Part shown: positions 8,371 to 18,185 of the stretch, piece by piece
Layout: the number at the start of each line of letters is the position of its first letter
Numbering within the stretch: the stretch's first letter is position 1
Origin: Melioribacteraceae bacterium
Lineage (GTDB): Bacteria; Bacteroidota; Ignavibacteria; Ignavibacteriales; Melioribacteraceae
Direction of reading: 5' to 3'
DNA length: 64,000 nucleotides
NCBI GenBank assembly: GCA_016342755.1
Contig: JAEINS010000004.1
Span: 124,001 to 188,000 of the forward strand
The notes under the pieces: generated by a model
Told to the model about the DNA's origin: nothing
The model's database searches: none
The model's input: only the letters and a program-made list of their open reading frames with translations
Translations under genes and position numbers: made by a program

Positions 8371-10047
8371 CTAGAATTTATTTTTTGAAACTGTAAAATG
8401 AAAATGAGAACCTTTTCCCTCTATGCTATCGGCCCAGATTTTACCGCCATTTTTCTCCACAAAATCTTTACAAAGTAAAAGACCCAAACCAGTTCCGCGT
8501 TCATTTTTTGTACCGTGCGTTGTAACATGTTCTTCAAGTTTGAAAATTTTACTTAACGTTTTATCCGTCATTCCAACACCGTTATCACTAATGCTAAATT
8601 TAACTTCTTTACCAATAACTTCAGCAGAAACTAAAATTAAACCATGTTCGTTAGTGTATTTAATTGCGTTCGAAATAAGATTTCGCAAAACAGTCAGAAT
8701 CATGTTTTCGTCAGCGTAAATAGTAAGATCTTTATCAATATGCTTATTTAAGACAATATTTTTTTCGGTTGCCAAAATCTTGAAAGTATAAAATATTTCA
8801 CTCACCATATCTTTAACTTTACAGGTTTTAGGAGTAAATTCAATTCTATCACGCTGAATACGAGCCCACTCTAAAAGATTATCCAGCAAATCGAATGTGT
8901 TTTTGGCGGCGTTATCAATTCGTGAGGCAAAATCTTTTATCTCGGAAGGTTCAAGCTCCTCAAGTTCGTGAACCATTAATCCGGTATAACCCAGCAGAAT
9001 ATTAAAGGGATTTTTAAGATCGTGTGCTATAATTGAGAAAAATTTATCCTTGTTTATATTAAGTTCTTTAAGGCTTTCTTCCGACTTAGCCAGCTTATCA
9101 TTAACATTCTTTAACTTTTCTGACTGATCTTTTAATCGTGCCTGATGAATTTGCAGTTCGTTAACATATCGTTTTAATTCAGTCTCGGCTACTTTACGTG
9201 TAGTAACATTCCTTAAAATCATTAGAAACTGACTATTTTCGATGGGAACTAGTCTGGCTTCTTCATAATGTTCAGTTCCTTTTTTAAGAAATTTGTATTC
9301 AATTCTCTGTGTTGAATTATCTTCTTTACATTTTTCTATATAATAAATTAAACCCTTAGAGAGTATTTTAGGAAAAATCTGAAATATGTTTTCGCCAATA
9401 ACTTTATTACTGTTAAAAATAGGATTATCTTTTCGCGATGAATGATAATCAACTATTTCTCCTGTTTCTTCAAATCTAATAACTATATCGGGAATTGCTT
9501 CAAGAATTGCTCTTATTTTTTCTTCACTGAATTTAAGTTCTTCTTCAGTATTTTTTCTTCCTGTTATATTTTGCGCGTTTATAAAAACTTCGTTAACTGA
9601 TCCGTCTTCAGATAGAATTGGAGCAAAATGAAATTCATACCAGAGAACTTTGCCTCTAAAAACATACTTAACTTCAGCATCACTTGCGTAATCGCCTTCA
9701 AAAGCTTTAACTATGTTTTCTTGAAATTTTTCCAGATCTTCATCACGGATGTATTTAAAAACGGATTCACCTTTTTCTAGTTTCTTGCTAAAAACGAGTT
9801 TAATCCTCTTATTAACTGTTTCATTAAAAGCTTTTATCTTAAATTCATTATCAATTAGAAGGTAGGATTGTGTATTATTTTCGAAAACTGCTTTTAATTT
9901 TGATGTGATTTTGGAAAGAGCTTTCTTAGTAAAATCAATATTTTCCTTCGATTTCAACTTTTCGTTTTCTTCGCGGAGTCTTACAATTTCTTCTAATAAC
10001 TCTTCTTTTGACAGTTCCAGGTTTTCTATTTCCAAAATCCTATACAA
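8371..10047 (-). CDS. PAS-domain sensor histidine kinase
   Basis: A 558-residue cytoplasmic sensor kinase without membrane segments. The order is an N-terminal coiled coil (about 8-50), PAS 1 (about 50-170, ending in a PAC-like VFINAQNITGRK), PAS 2 (about 175-290), a coiled coil, a HisKA domain with H-box FFSIIAHDLKNPFN, and an HATPase domain with N-box LRNLISNAIKYT, G1 DNGVGM and G2 GTGLGLLLCKDF. It should autophosphorylate on His in response to a PAS-sensed cue; no response regulator is adjacent. The N-terminus is uncertain: the longest frame starts at TTG with no obvious ribosome-binding site. The kinase fragment at the window's right end has a very similar C-terminus. Confidence 0.88.
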   Translation of the reverse strand: MYRILEIENLELSKEELLEEIVRLREENEKLKSKENIDFTKKALSKITSKLKAVFENNTQSYLLIDNEFKIKAFNETVNKRIKLVFSKKLEKGESVFKYIRDEDLEKFQENIVKAFEGDYASDAEVKYVFRGKVLWYEFHFAPILSEDGSVNEVFINAQNITGRKNTEEELKFSEEKIRAILEAIPDIVIRFEETGEIVDYHSSRKDNPIFNSNKVIGENIFQIFPKILSKGLIYYIEKCKEDNSTQRIEYKFLKKGTEHYEEARLVPIENSQFLMILRNVTTRKVAETELKRYVNELQIHQARLKDQSEKLKNVNDKLAKSEESLKELNINKDKFFSIIAHDLKNPFNILLGYTGLMVHELEELEPSEIKDFASRIDNAAKNTFDLLDNLLEWARIQRDRIEFTPKTCKVKDMVSEIFYTFKILATEKNIVLNKHIDKDLTIYADENMILTVLRNLISNAIKYTNEHGLILVSAEVIGKEVKFSISDNGVGMTDKTLSKIFKLEEHVTTHGTKNERGTGLGLLLCKDFVEKNGGKIWADSIEGKGSHFHFTVSKNKF

Positions 10048-10138
10048 TAAGTTTATATTAATTTGACACCCTAAGCAGTTTTTAAATTACTTAAAAATAT
10101 TCAAAAATAATAGAAAATAATTTATTTACTAAGGCAAG

Positions 10139-10173
10139 AAAAAAACGATGACATCTATGTGAAAGATGTCATC
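10139..10173 (-). terminator. Intrinsic terminator of prfA
   Basis: On the minus strand GATGACATCT (10173-10164) pairs perfectly with AGATGTCATC (10156-10147) across a 7-nt loop, then runs into GTTTTTTTC. It lies just after the prfA stop. The arms match the hairpin behind aceF at 4799-4825. Confidence 0.85.
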
Positions 10174-10180
10174 AGTAAAA

Positions 10181-11257
10181 TTATATATCGGCATTTAATC
10201 TTTCAGTTTTGTCAGCAATCTTCATCTTTTCCACAACTTCATCAAGATCGCCTTCCATAATATTTGTTAAATTATACATAGTTAAGTTTATTCTATGATC
10301 GGTTACACGATTCTGAGGCCAATTGTAAGTTCTAATTTTATCACTTCTATCGCCGCTTTTAACCACCATTTTTCTCTGGGCAGCCATTACACTATTCTGC
10401 TTTTGTGTTTCTAAATCATAAAGTCTGGCTTTAAGAACCTTCATTGCTTTTTGTCTGTTTTTAAGCTGAGATCTTTCGTCCTGGCATTGTACTACAAGTC
10501 CTGAAGGAATATGTGTAATTCTGATTGCCGTTTCAACTTTATTTACATTTTGTCCGCCAGCACCGCCGCTTCGGTAAACATCTATTCTTAAATCACCCGG
10601 ATCTATTTCAACATTAACATCTTCAACTTCAGGCATAACAACAACAGATGCAGCCGAAGTATGAACTCTCCCGCTGGCTTCAGTTGCGGGAACTCTCTGC
10701 ACTCTGTGAACTCCGTTTTCAAACTTAAGATCACCGTAAATACCTTGTCCGCTTAACTGAAAGATAACTTCTTTTATTCCGCCAATACCGCCCATTTCGT
10801 TTAGATCAACAATCTCTAATTTCCAGCCTCTAATTTCGGCATATCTTGTGTACATTCTATACAAGTCAGCAGCAAACAAACCAGCTTCTTCACCACCGGC
10901 ACCGGCTCTAATTTCAACAATTACGTCTTTATCATCATCAGGGTCTTTGGGAATAAGAAGAAGTTTAATTTCATCCTCAAGATTTTCTTTTGTTTCTTTC
11001 AGTTCTTCAAGCTCAGCTTTTGCCATCTCAACTAATTCACCATCTTCACCAGCGTCTATAATTTCTCTGTTGCCTTTAAGGTTAGTTGTCACTTCAACAT
11101 ACTTATTGTAAGCTTCAACAACATCCATAAGATCGCTTCTTTCTTTACTCAACTTTATCATCAAGGCCTGGTTCGAAACAATTCCCGGATCTGAAAGCTG
11201 GGTTTCAATCCTGTCAAACTTCTCCTTAATAGCCTTTAACTTATTTACAAACTCCAT
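10181..11257 (-). CDS. prfA: Peptide chain release factor 1
   Basis: Class I release factor that reads UAA/UAG and hydrolyses peptidyl-tRNA. The 358 residues are the normal RF1 length. The RF1-type block HRVQRVPATEASGRVHTSA is present (RF2 would show SPF), and the catalytic GGQ sits in YRSGGAGGQNVNKVETAIR, where its Gln is the usual methylation target. The N-terminal part is the helical domain 1 (KLKAIKEKFDRIETQLSDP). GAGGAT precedes the ATG. It is followed by its own terminator. No prmC is adjacent. Confidence 0.96.
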   Translation of the reverse strand: MEFVNKLKAIKEKFDRIETQLSDPGIVSNQALMIKLSKERSDLMDVVEAYNKYVEVTTNLKGNREIIDAGEDGELVEMAKAELEELKETKENLEDEIKLLLIPKDPDDDKDVIVEIRAGAGGEEAGLFAADLYRMYTRYAEIRGWKLEIVDLNEMGGIGGIKEVIFQLSGQGIYGDLKFENGVHRVQRVPATEASGRVHTSAASVVVMPEVEDVNVEIDPGDLRIDVYRSGGAGGQNVNKVETAIRITHIPSGLVVQCQDERSQLKNRQKAMKVLKARLYDLETQKQNSVMAAQRKMVVKSGDRSDKIRTYNWPQNRVTDHRINLTMYNLTNIMEGDLDEVVEKMKIADKTERLNADI

Positions 11258-11331
11258 ATCCTCACCTAAAAAATTGAACTTTAAATATACTAAAGATATA
11301 CCTCAATAACTAAGATAATGAACTGCTTTAA

Positions 11332-12675
11332 TCATGCTTGTTTCCGTAAAATCTCCAAATATTTTAGCTGAATATCTTTGTCTGGAATTTTACTTTCACG
11401 CTCAATTTTAAAATGAGTACTATTCAACTGAAACATACTATCCAGCGCATCAAACATACTAACTGACGGGAAACCATTATCCCGCAAAAAATGAATGAAT
11501 TTTAGTGTGCGAAATCCATCAAACCAAAGAGATTTTTGCCTCTGAATCTGTTCGGCCTTGCCGGAATTTGCTAGAATTTTATCCCAGGCTTTTTCAAACG
11601 ATTGTTCTATTAAAAAACTTTTTACTGCCGGATTAATTTGTCCGGCCAGTTCCATGTATCTTTCTGATGTGAAATTATCAGCCGCTAGAAAAACATTAAG
11701 CCATTCTTTAAGCATTCTAAAAGAACCCGGATTATAAAGAAGATACTCGTTTTTAGCATGTGATAAATAACGGTTTACACGCTGCCCGGTTCCAAAAGGA
11801 ACTCTCCACGAACCTCTGCCCGAAGGAAATACAGTTGCGGTTCTTATCGATTGAACCTTTACATTTTTAGCAAGTTTTTCCATAAAATAAAAATCTTCAG
11901 CAGCTTTTCTTTTATTCATACCCTGTATTTTTATATAACTTTCATAATCACAAGCCATAGTTGAACCTATTGTATGAAAGCCGTATGGAGATTTTGCATA
12001 CTTTAATCCCAGGACATAATTGCGCAGAAAAATTTCGTAACAGATTATTGCAAGTTGTTGCTCTTCTGAACCGTTGTGACTATGATGAAAATTAACATAC
12101 GCGGCAAAAAGATTTCTACTTGTAAATTCTTTATTGATTTCTGTAATGTAGTTTTGTGAGACAGTGCAGTCAGCATCCAGACAGACTATAACTTTTTTTG
12201 AACTGCTTTCATAATTAAAAACTGTTAAAGCCAAATCCATTCCGGTTTTTCTTGCGACACCGACACCACCGTCTTTTTGCGGCATCTCGTTTCCAGAAGT
12301 ACTCATATCAACAAGCCCAAAATTCAATCCAGAATTAAGAATTTTACTGTTTAGCTCATTTTCCTCTTTATTTATAATACTTTTAAAAAGCTCTATTGAG
12401 TTTTTATTATCAGCTTTAACTGTTATTTCCGCGTCAGGCAGGTTGTTAATTGCAAAAACAATTAACGTTTCATCGAAGTATTTTTTATCATTTTCAGCCA
12501 GCGAATCTAAAAGAAGTTTAATATTCTCAAATTCAGCAATTGCAGGAATTACAATAACTGTATTATAAAATTTACTCTCAGAAAGCTCTAAACACCATTT
12601 AGAGTCAGAATACTTCTTAAAATATTTTTTCACTTTAAAAGGAAGTGTTTCGTCATTTATATTTTTAATTATCAT
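11332..12675 (-). CDS. Family 2-like glycosyltransferase
   Basis: A 447-residue cytosolic GT-A fold protein. The fold starts at YNTVIVIPAIAEFENIKLLLDSL (about 40-62) and carries the acidic metal/nucleotide-sugar motif in KVIVCLDADCTVSQNYI, preceded by a GGVGVARKTGMDLAL substrate helix. No membrane segments are seen, so it differs from processive synthases. The acceptor and sugar are unknown. I chose the ATG at 12675 with AGGGA upstream; a possible start 11 codons earlier lies inside a near-perfect palindrome and seems non-coding. It is the last gene of a minus-strand set with miaA and a CNB-GAF sensor. Confidence 0.7.
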   Translation of the reverse strand: MIIKNINDETLPFKVKKYFKKYSDSKWCLELSESKFYNTVIVIPAIAEFENIKLLLDSLAENDKKYFDETLIVFAINNLPDAEITVKADNKNSIELFKSIINKEENELNSKILNSGLNFGLVDMSTSGNEMPQKDGGVGVARKTGMDLALTVFNYESSSKKVIVCLDADCTVSQNYITEINKEFTSRNLFAAYVNFHHSHNGSEEQQLAIICYEIFLRNYVLGLKYAKSPYGFHTIGSTMACDYESYIKIQGMNKRKAAEDFYFMEKLAKNVKVQSIRTATVFPSGRGSWRVPFGTGQRVNRYLSHAKNEYLLYNPGSFRMLKEWLNVFLAADNFTSERYMELAGQINPAVKSFLIEQSFEKAWDKILANSGKAEQIQRQKSLWFDGFRTLKFIHFLRDNGFPSVSMFDALDSMFQLNSTHFKIERESKIPDKDIQLKYLEILRKQA

Positions 12676-12695
12676 TTTGAATAATTCCCTAACGC

Positions 12696-12718
12696 AGGAA
12701 CCGGACATGTCCGTTCCT
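12696..12718. repeat. 23-bp near-perfect palindrome between miaA and the glycosyltransferase
   Basis: AGGAAC-CGGACATGTCC-GTTCCT pairs almost completely around a central ACATGT core. Lying in a 61-bp gap, it may act as an intercistronic hairpin or be a member of a palindromic repeat family. Confidence 0.55.
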
Positions 12719-12736
12719 ATTAAAAGATCTGAAAAT

Positions 12737-13648
12737 CTAACTTAAAAAGTCTCTGTCAATAATTTTTTGCGCGGTTTCAAAATCCGGACCTTCAATCCAG
12801 TTTATTTCAACACCCTCTTTTTCCATTTTGCGAAACCATGTCATTTGCCGTTTAGCAAACTTATGAATTGAACTATTAAGCTTCTGAAACATATCGTTAT
12901 AATTTAATTCGCCCTTTAAATACATTCCTAAAAATTTATACTCCAGACCAAAAAACATCATTTTTTCATAGGAAACACCTTCGTGTAAAAGTCTCTTTGC
13001 TTCTTCAATCATTCCATTTTCTAATCTTGCTTTTAATCTTTTTGTAATGCGCTCTTTAATAATTTCCCGATCCAGCTTTACGCCAATTACAACCGCGTCA
13101 ATATCAGGCCGATTTAACAAAACTTTGTTCTGTTCATCTTCGGCAATTATAATCGCATTTATAACACGTTCCTTGTTCAAAAGGTCAGTAGTATTATGTA
13201 AATTTGGGTTTACTCTTTTTAGTTTTTCCTGAAGTTCTTCAATTTTAAGTTTGTTTAGCTGGGCAATTCTTTTTTCACTAAAATCCGCATATGATAATTC
13301 ATATTTTTTTAGCAACGAGTGAATATATAATCCGGTTCCCCCGGCAAGGATTGCGGTTTTTTCCTTTTCTTTAATATCATTAAATGCATGAACAAATAAT
13401 TCATTAAATCTAAAAAGATTAAACTCATCAGTTTTCGGATCAAGTTTATCAATTAGATGATATGGAATTTGTTTCCCTTCAATTGTATAATCATCAAGAT
13501 CTTTGCCGGTTCCAATATCCATCCCTTTATATATTTGTCGTGAATCCGCTGAAATGATTTCACCGTTGTAACGGGATGCAATCTTAGATGCTAATCTGGT
13601 TTTACCTACTGCGGTTGGACCTAAAATGACTATTAAATTTTTAGACAT
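12737..13648 (-). CDS. miaA: tRNA dimethylallyltransferase
   Basis: Transfers dimethylallyl to N6 of adenine 37 in tRNAs reading UNN codons. The 303 residues carry the P-loop ILGPTAVGKT, the substrate motif GEIISADSRQIYKGMDIGTG, AGGTGLYIHSLL, and the C-terminal YAKRQMTWFRK-like motif as FAKRQMTWFRKM. Length and all motifs are normal. The start ATG follows the stop of the upstream sensor gene by about one base, so the two are cotranscribed. Confidence 0.95.
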   Translation of the reverse strand: MSKNLIVILGPTAVGKTRLASKIASRYNGEIISADSRQIYKGMDIGTGKDLDDYTIEGKQIPYHLIDKLDPKTDEFNLFRFNELFVHAFNDIKEKEKTAILAGGTGLYIHSLLKKYELSYADFSEKRIAQLNKLKIEELQEKLKRVNPNLHNTTDLLNKERVINAIIIAEDEQNKVLLNRPDIDAVVIGVKLDREIIKERITKRLKARLENGMIEEAKRLLHEGVSYEKMMFFGLEYKFLGMYLKGELNYNDMFQKLNSSIHKFAKRQMTWFRKMEKEGVEINWIEGPDFETAQKIIDRDFLS

Positions 13649-13649
13649 T

Positions 13650-15692
13650 TTAAAATAAAGTGTTTACTGGTGAAAATGTGATTGTAATCTTTACTCCGGC
13701 ATTACGTCTGTTTTGCACCAATATATCGCCCTTAAGTTCGCTAACAATCTTTTTGCAGAATGTCAATCCTAGTCCGGCGTGTTCAGGTTTTTCGAAAGAA
13801 TAAAAGGGATCAAAAACATTTTTCAAATTACTGTTGGGAATTCCACAGCCAAGATCCTTAAATATAATCTTAATTTTCCCTTCAGATTTTTTTGTTATTA
13901 TTTCTATCGCGCCGCCTTCAGGCATTGCTTCCACCGCGTTCTTAACTATCTCTGAATAACACTGATAGAATAATTTTAAGTCAAGTTTTACTAATACACT
14001 TTCATCAAATTTATTTTTAATTGATGAATTATTTTCTTCCAGATATGTATAAACTTTTTGCGAGAAGTCTTCCAGTACATTATTTAAATTAACCGTTACA
14101 GGACGGGCTATAATTGAGGAATCAACAAAAGAAACGGTTGTCATTATAAGCTCTGTTACATCGCTAATCTGATTATTCAACATCAAGATTACTTTTTCTG
14201 CATCCTCCGGAAGTCCTTTGTTTTTAAGGTGTTCAGCATATCTTTTACTGATAAGCATTGGTTTTTTAATTTCTCTTTGCAAAAAATGGGCAAACTTGTT
14301 AAATGTTATGTCTGAACTTTTGTTTAATTCTCTTTCCAGGCTTGTTATCTGATTTATTTTAGGAACAACTATTTTGCCCAATAAAAAAAGCTTTAATTCA
14401 TCATCTGTGGTAAAAACATTTTCACCTTTATCCATAAGCTGAATGACAGCCACACAATTATTATCGCCATCTATAAAAGGGAAGTATAAAGAACTTTCGT
14501 CGGGAAACTCTAATTTAAGTTTTAGAATTTCATGATCTTCTTCTATTTTATCATTTTCCTCAAACAATACGGGCTTTTTATTTTTGGCAATCCAGCCGGT
14601 TATTCCAGCATCAAAATCAAGTTTCACTTCAAGACCTTTGTGCCCTTTAGAAGATCGTGTAAATAAAGTGTTCTCTAAATTATTTACAAAGTAGAGCACA
14701 ACATTCTTTGCGTCATTAATTGTTTCAACCGCAGTTACTATACTTTTCTCCAAACTTTCTAAATCATTGCTCGATATAATTGTAGAAATGTTTTCCAAAA
14801 TTAATTTTGAATATTCAGCTTCCAGATCCGTTTTCTGCTCATGAATAACATTTTGCTCCGGTGAAGTTTCATCGGATGATTCTTCTAATGCATAAGAATC
14901 ATCTATAATTATATCGTCACTTGATGTATAATCGCCAACTTCCGACGTTGGAATCGGCATTTCTTCGGTTGTTTCATATTTCTCGTAGTAATCAGAACTA
15001 TTCTCAATATAGTTCTCGCCAAATTCTACTTTGTTAATCTCTTCATAAAGTAACGCTTCATCAATGTTTAAACTGCTCTTTTCTTTAATATCATTGGCAA
15101 TATTACTTATGAATTCATCTTCGTCAATATCTATTATAGGTTCCTCGTCTTTTTCATTTTCGTTATCTTCATCATCAAATACCTCCAATTCATCGTCGGC
15201 ATTTTCTATTTCTGCTTTTTCTAATTCAGCAATGTCAGGTTCGATTATTATTTCGTCGGGTAATTTAGGTTTTCTGTTTTTATCATCTTCAAAAATTAAG
15301 TTATCTAATTGATTAAGATTTTCCTTTATATCAGGATTCTGCTCAATTAAATAATCAAGAACTTCTGGCTTCAGTTTAATGAGATATGAATCCGTTATAG
15401 CAACAGAAGTAGAAACACGCTTAGAATTGGCAGTATATTCATGTTGACCAAAAAACTGATTATCAGAATGAATAATTGATGTTTTTCTATTTGCGGCAGA
15501 TTTTATGAGTATATCGATTTCACCACTTATAATTAGATAAATTGCATCAACTTCCGAATTTTCATGATATATAATCTGTCCTTCGGAAACTGTTATTAGT
15601 TCTCCAACAACTTTATCTGAGTCGAAGTATTCGAAATCAATATTGTCAAAAAGTTTAGTATCACTTAACGTTTGAAGGATATGCTTTTCCAT
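13650..15692 (-). CDS. Cyclic-nucleotide-binding/GAF protein with HATPase domain and degenerate H-box
   Basis: About 680 residues. A cAMP-receptor-like cyclic-nucleotide-binding fold at about 10-130 (GQIIYHENSEVDAIYLIISGEIDILI, FFGQHEY), a very acidic low-complexity linker at about 135-290, a GAF domain at about 295-450 (ITGWIAKNKKPVLFEEN), a HisKA-like helical pair, and an intact HATPase (N-box YSEIVKNAVEAMPEGG, G1 DLGCGIP, G2 GLGLTFCKKIV). Where histidine kinases have F-x-HExxxP, this reads FLQREIKKP: Arg replaces the phosphoacceptor His. A His three residues earlier (FAHFL) is off register. It may be a signalling ATPase or phosphatase rather than a true kinase. The start is ATG 15692; a TTG 7 codons earlier is possible. 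It is tightly followed by miaA. Confidence 0.8.
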   Translation of the reverse strand: MEKHILQTLSDTKLFDNIDFEYFDSDKVVGELITVSEGQIIYHENSEVDAIYLIISGEIDILIKSAANRKTSIIHSDNQFFGQHEYTANSKRVSTSVAITDSYLIKLKPEVLDYLIEQNPDIKENLNQLDNLIFEDDKNRKPKLPDEIIIEPDIAELEKAEIENADDELEVFDDEDNENEKDEEPIIDIDEDEFISNIANDIKEKSSLNIDEALLYEEINKVEFGENYIENSSDYYEKYETTEEMPIPTSEVGDYTSSDDIIIDDSYALEESSDETSPEQNVIHEQKTDLEAEYSKLILENISTIISSNDLESLEKSIVTAVETINDAKNVVLYFVNNLENTLFTRSSKGHKGLEVKLDFDAGITGWIAKNKKPVLFEENDKIEEDHEILKLKLEFPDESSLYFPFIDGDNNCVAVIQLMDKGENVFTTDDELKLFLLGKIVVPKINQITSLERELNKSSDITFNKFAHFLQREIKKPMLISKRYAEHLKNKGLPEDAEKVILMLNNQISDVTELIMTTVSFVDSSIIARPVTVNLNNVLEDFSQKVYTYLEENNSSIKNKFDESVLVKLDLKLFYQCYSEIVKNAVEAMPEGGAIEIITKKSEGKIKIIFKDLGCGIPNSNLKNVFDPFYSFEKPEHAGLGLTFCKKIVSELKGDILVQNRRNAGVKITITFSPVNTLF

Positions 15693-15887
15693 AAGACCAA
15701 TTATATTATACAATTATAAATAGCTATCAAGTAGAATAATAAAATTATTGGGCAATTTCAATTTGGAAATTATACCAAAATATGATTAACAATATAAAAT
15801 TACTCGGCAGATAAAGTTATGAAACTTGAAAATCTTGGTTATTTAGATTAAGTTTTGATAAACACTTCTAAAAAATTGAGACCAAAA

Positions 15888-18164
15888 ATGAAATCGTTTA
15901 TGACCTTTTTTCTAATTTTAGTTATTCCAATTTTAATCTTTTCGCAAAATAAATTAATAGAGGGAATAATATTAAACAGCAATAATGACACTCCGATTAA
16001 GGAAGTTAATATTTTAATACAGGACTCAAATAAAGGAACAGTTACAAATTCCAAAGGAGAGTTTAAGCTTGAAAATGATTTTAACAAACCTGTTATTTTA
16101 AAAATTTCTTATGTCGGTTTTAAAACAGAATCAGTGAACGTAAGCCCCGGACAGACAAATTTAACTGTTTATTTAACTCCACTGGTAATTCCAATTGGCG
16201 AAACAATTGTTACATCGGCAAGATATCATCGGCAAATAAAAGATATTCCGTTTCCCTTAGAAATAGTGGATAGTGAAGAGATTGAGAAATCATCCGTTGT
16301 GTCATTGTCAGATGCGCTTGATAAAAAACCGGGACTTTCAATTTCACGGGATGGAATCTGGGGAACTCACATTAACATAAGAGGATTAAGCAAAAATAAT
16401 ATAGTTACGCTTATAGATGGGAATAGAATTGAAACCGGGACTTCAATTGCCGCCGGTATGTCTATGATTGATTTAAACGATGTTGAACGAATTGAAGTTA
16501 TTAAAAGCGCGTCTTCTCCTCTTTACGGTTCAGGAGCACTTGGCGGGGTTGTAAATATAATTTCTAAGGAGAGCCAATATGATAGCGCGTTTTTCCTTAC
16601 AGGATCCGTGAGCAGCAATTATAACAGCGTTAACAGCAGTAGAAGCGGAAATATATTTTTGAAATCGGGAGGAACAAACTGGTTTGCAAAGATTAATGGG
16701 ACTGTGAGAGAAGCAGCAAACGTGGAAACACCAAAGGGTGAATTAGAAAACAGTCAGTTTAAGGATAATAATATTTCAGCAAGTATCGGAGTTCAGCCTT
16801 TTGAAGATCATGAAGTTGTGTTGAAGTTACAAAGATTTTATGCTGAAGATGTTGGTATTCCCGGAGGAGCACCTTTTGCGGAACCGGCAAAAGCAAGATA
16901 TCCTGAGGAAAAGAGAGAGCTTTACAGTGTAGAATACCGGATAAATAATCTGGTAAAATCAATGTCTAATCTTTCTATAAAGTATTTTCATCAGCTTATT
17001 AATCGCAGAGTAGAACTAATTCCAAATGCCAACACAATTGTAAAACCCAATGCTGATCATAATATAAATGGGATACAGCTGCAAACAGAATGGACATTAG
17101 GCAAAAACAATTTATTTATTGCCGGCATTGATGCATGGAATAGACATTTGCGTTCATGGAGGACCAAGGAAATTAAAGCTAAAAATCAGATTATTGGCGA
17201 AAGACCTGTTCCTGTATCCGATTACAGAAGTATAGGAGTTTTTGCTCAAGATGAAATACAAATTATAAAAGACAAACTCAGTTTAACATTAGGCGGAAGA
17301 GCAGATCAAATAAATGTAAAAAATGATGATTCGTATAATCCGGATTATATAATTGTGAACGGAGTTAAAAATGATTCGCCTCCAACAAAAATGCTATTGT
17401 GGAAAAGCAGCGAAGAAAATGATATTTCTTACAGTGCCAATGCCGGATTTCTATTTAAGGCTATAAATGATATTGATTTGACATTAGATATTAGTCATTC
17501 GTTCAGATCACCTTCTCTCGAAGAACGGTATCAATTTATACAGTTAGGCTCAATTACTTATTTGGGTAATTCCGATCTTGATCCCGAAAAAGGTACGTTT
17601 TTTGATTTTGGAGTCAGAGTCTGGAAACCAGCGTTTTCATTTACGGGGAATGTTTTTGTAAATTATATGAACAACCTGGTAATTGATGAATGGCAGAATG
17701 ATCAGCTATATGTAAAGAATAATGTGGGTAAAGCAAGATTATACGGATTTGATTTTTCAATCAATTATAATATATATAAAGATTTTGTTTTATATTCCAG
17801 TGCTTCGTATGTACGTGGTGAAGATACGGAAAATAATTTGGATCTTCCCGAAATACCTCCGCTAAACGGTAGATTAGGTCTTAGATTTAACGCTGCTGAA
17901 TATGCATCTTTAGATATATCCGGTTCATTCTCTAGTGATCAGGAAAAGGTTTCTAAGAGTGAGTTGTCTACCGCGGGATATTCTCTTTTCGATTTAAGCA
18001 TAAATTCTTTTCCCATAAAATTGGGCAGTATTAAACTAAATCTTTTCGCCGGAATCCAAAACATATTTGATAGAGGTTATAGAAATCATTTGTCAACCTA
18101 CAGAGGAATTATTAGATTAGAGCCAGGCCGAAATATATTCGCAAAAGCCGTAATCAATTTTTAA
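15888..18164 (+). CDS. TonB-dependent outer-membrane receptor
   Basis: A 758-residue outer-membrane importer. An N-terminal signal peptide (MKSFMTFFLILVIPILIFSQ) is followed by a carboxypeptidase-D regulatory-like beta domain (about 22-105: EGIILNSNNDTPIKEVNILIQD...ILKISYVGF), typical of Bacteroidota-type receptors. Then come the plug (about 110-230, with NIRGLSKNNIVTLIDGNRIE and SSPLYGSGALGGVVNII) and a 22-strand barrel ending on the aromatic F of AKAVINF. The plug resembles siderophore, cobalamin or heme receptors (BtuB/FepA-like) more than SusC. No SusD gene is adjacent. The ligand cannot be told. ATG 15888 with GAG upstream places the signal peptide at the N-terminus; a TTG 11 codons earlier does not. 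Confidence 0.9.
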   Translation: MKSFMTFFLILVIPILIFSQNKLIEGIILNSNNDTPIKEVNILIQDSNKGTVTNSKGEFKLENDFNKPVILKISYVGFKTESVNVSPGQTNLTVYLTPLVIPIGETIVTSARYHRQIKDIPFPLEIVDSEEIEKSSVVSLSDALDKKPGLSISRDGIWGTHINIRGLSKNNIVTLIDGNRIETGTSIAAGMSMIDLNDVERIEVIKSASSPLYGSGALGGVVNIISKESQYDSAFFLTGSVSSNYNSVNSSRSGNIFLKSGGTNWFAKINGTVREAANVETPKGELENSQFKDNNISASIGVQPFEDHEVVLKLQRFYAEDVGIPGGAPFAEPAKARYPEEKRELYSVEYRINNLVKSMSNLSIKYFHQLINRRVELIPNANTIVKPNADHNINGIQLQTEWTLGKNNLFIAGIDAWNRHLRSWRTKEIKAKNQIIGERPVPVSDYRSIGVFAQDEIQIIKDKLSLTLGGRADQINVKNDDSYNPDYIIVNGVKNDSPPTKMLLWKSSEENDISYSANAGFLFKAINDIDLTLDISHSFRSPSLEERYQFIQLGSITYLGNSDLDPEKGTFFDFGVRVWKPAFSFTGNVFVNYMNNLVIDEWQNDQLYVKNNVGKARLYGFDFSINYNIYKDFVLYSSASYVRGEDTENNLDLPEIPPLNGRLGLRFNAAEYASLDISGSFSSDQEKVSKSELSTAGYSLFDLSINSFPIKLGSIKLNLFAGIQNIFDRGYRNHLSTYRGIIRLEPGRNIFAKAVINF

Positions 18165-18185
18165 TCACTTTAAATTATAAATAGA

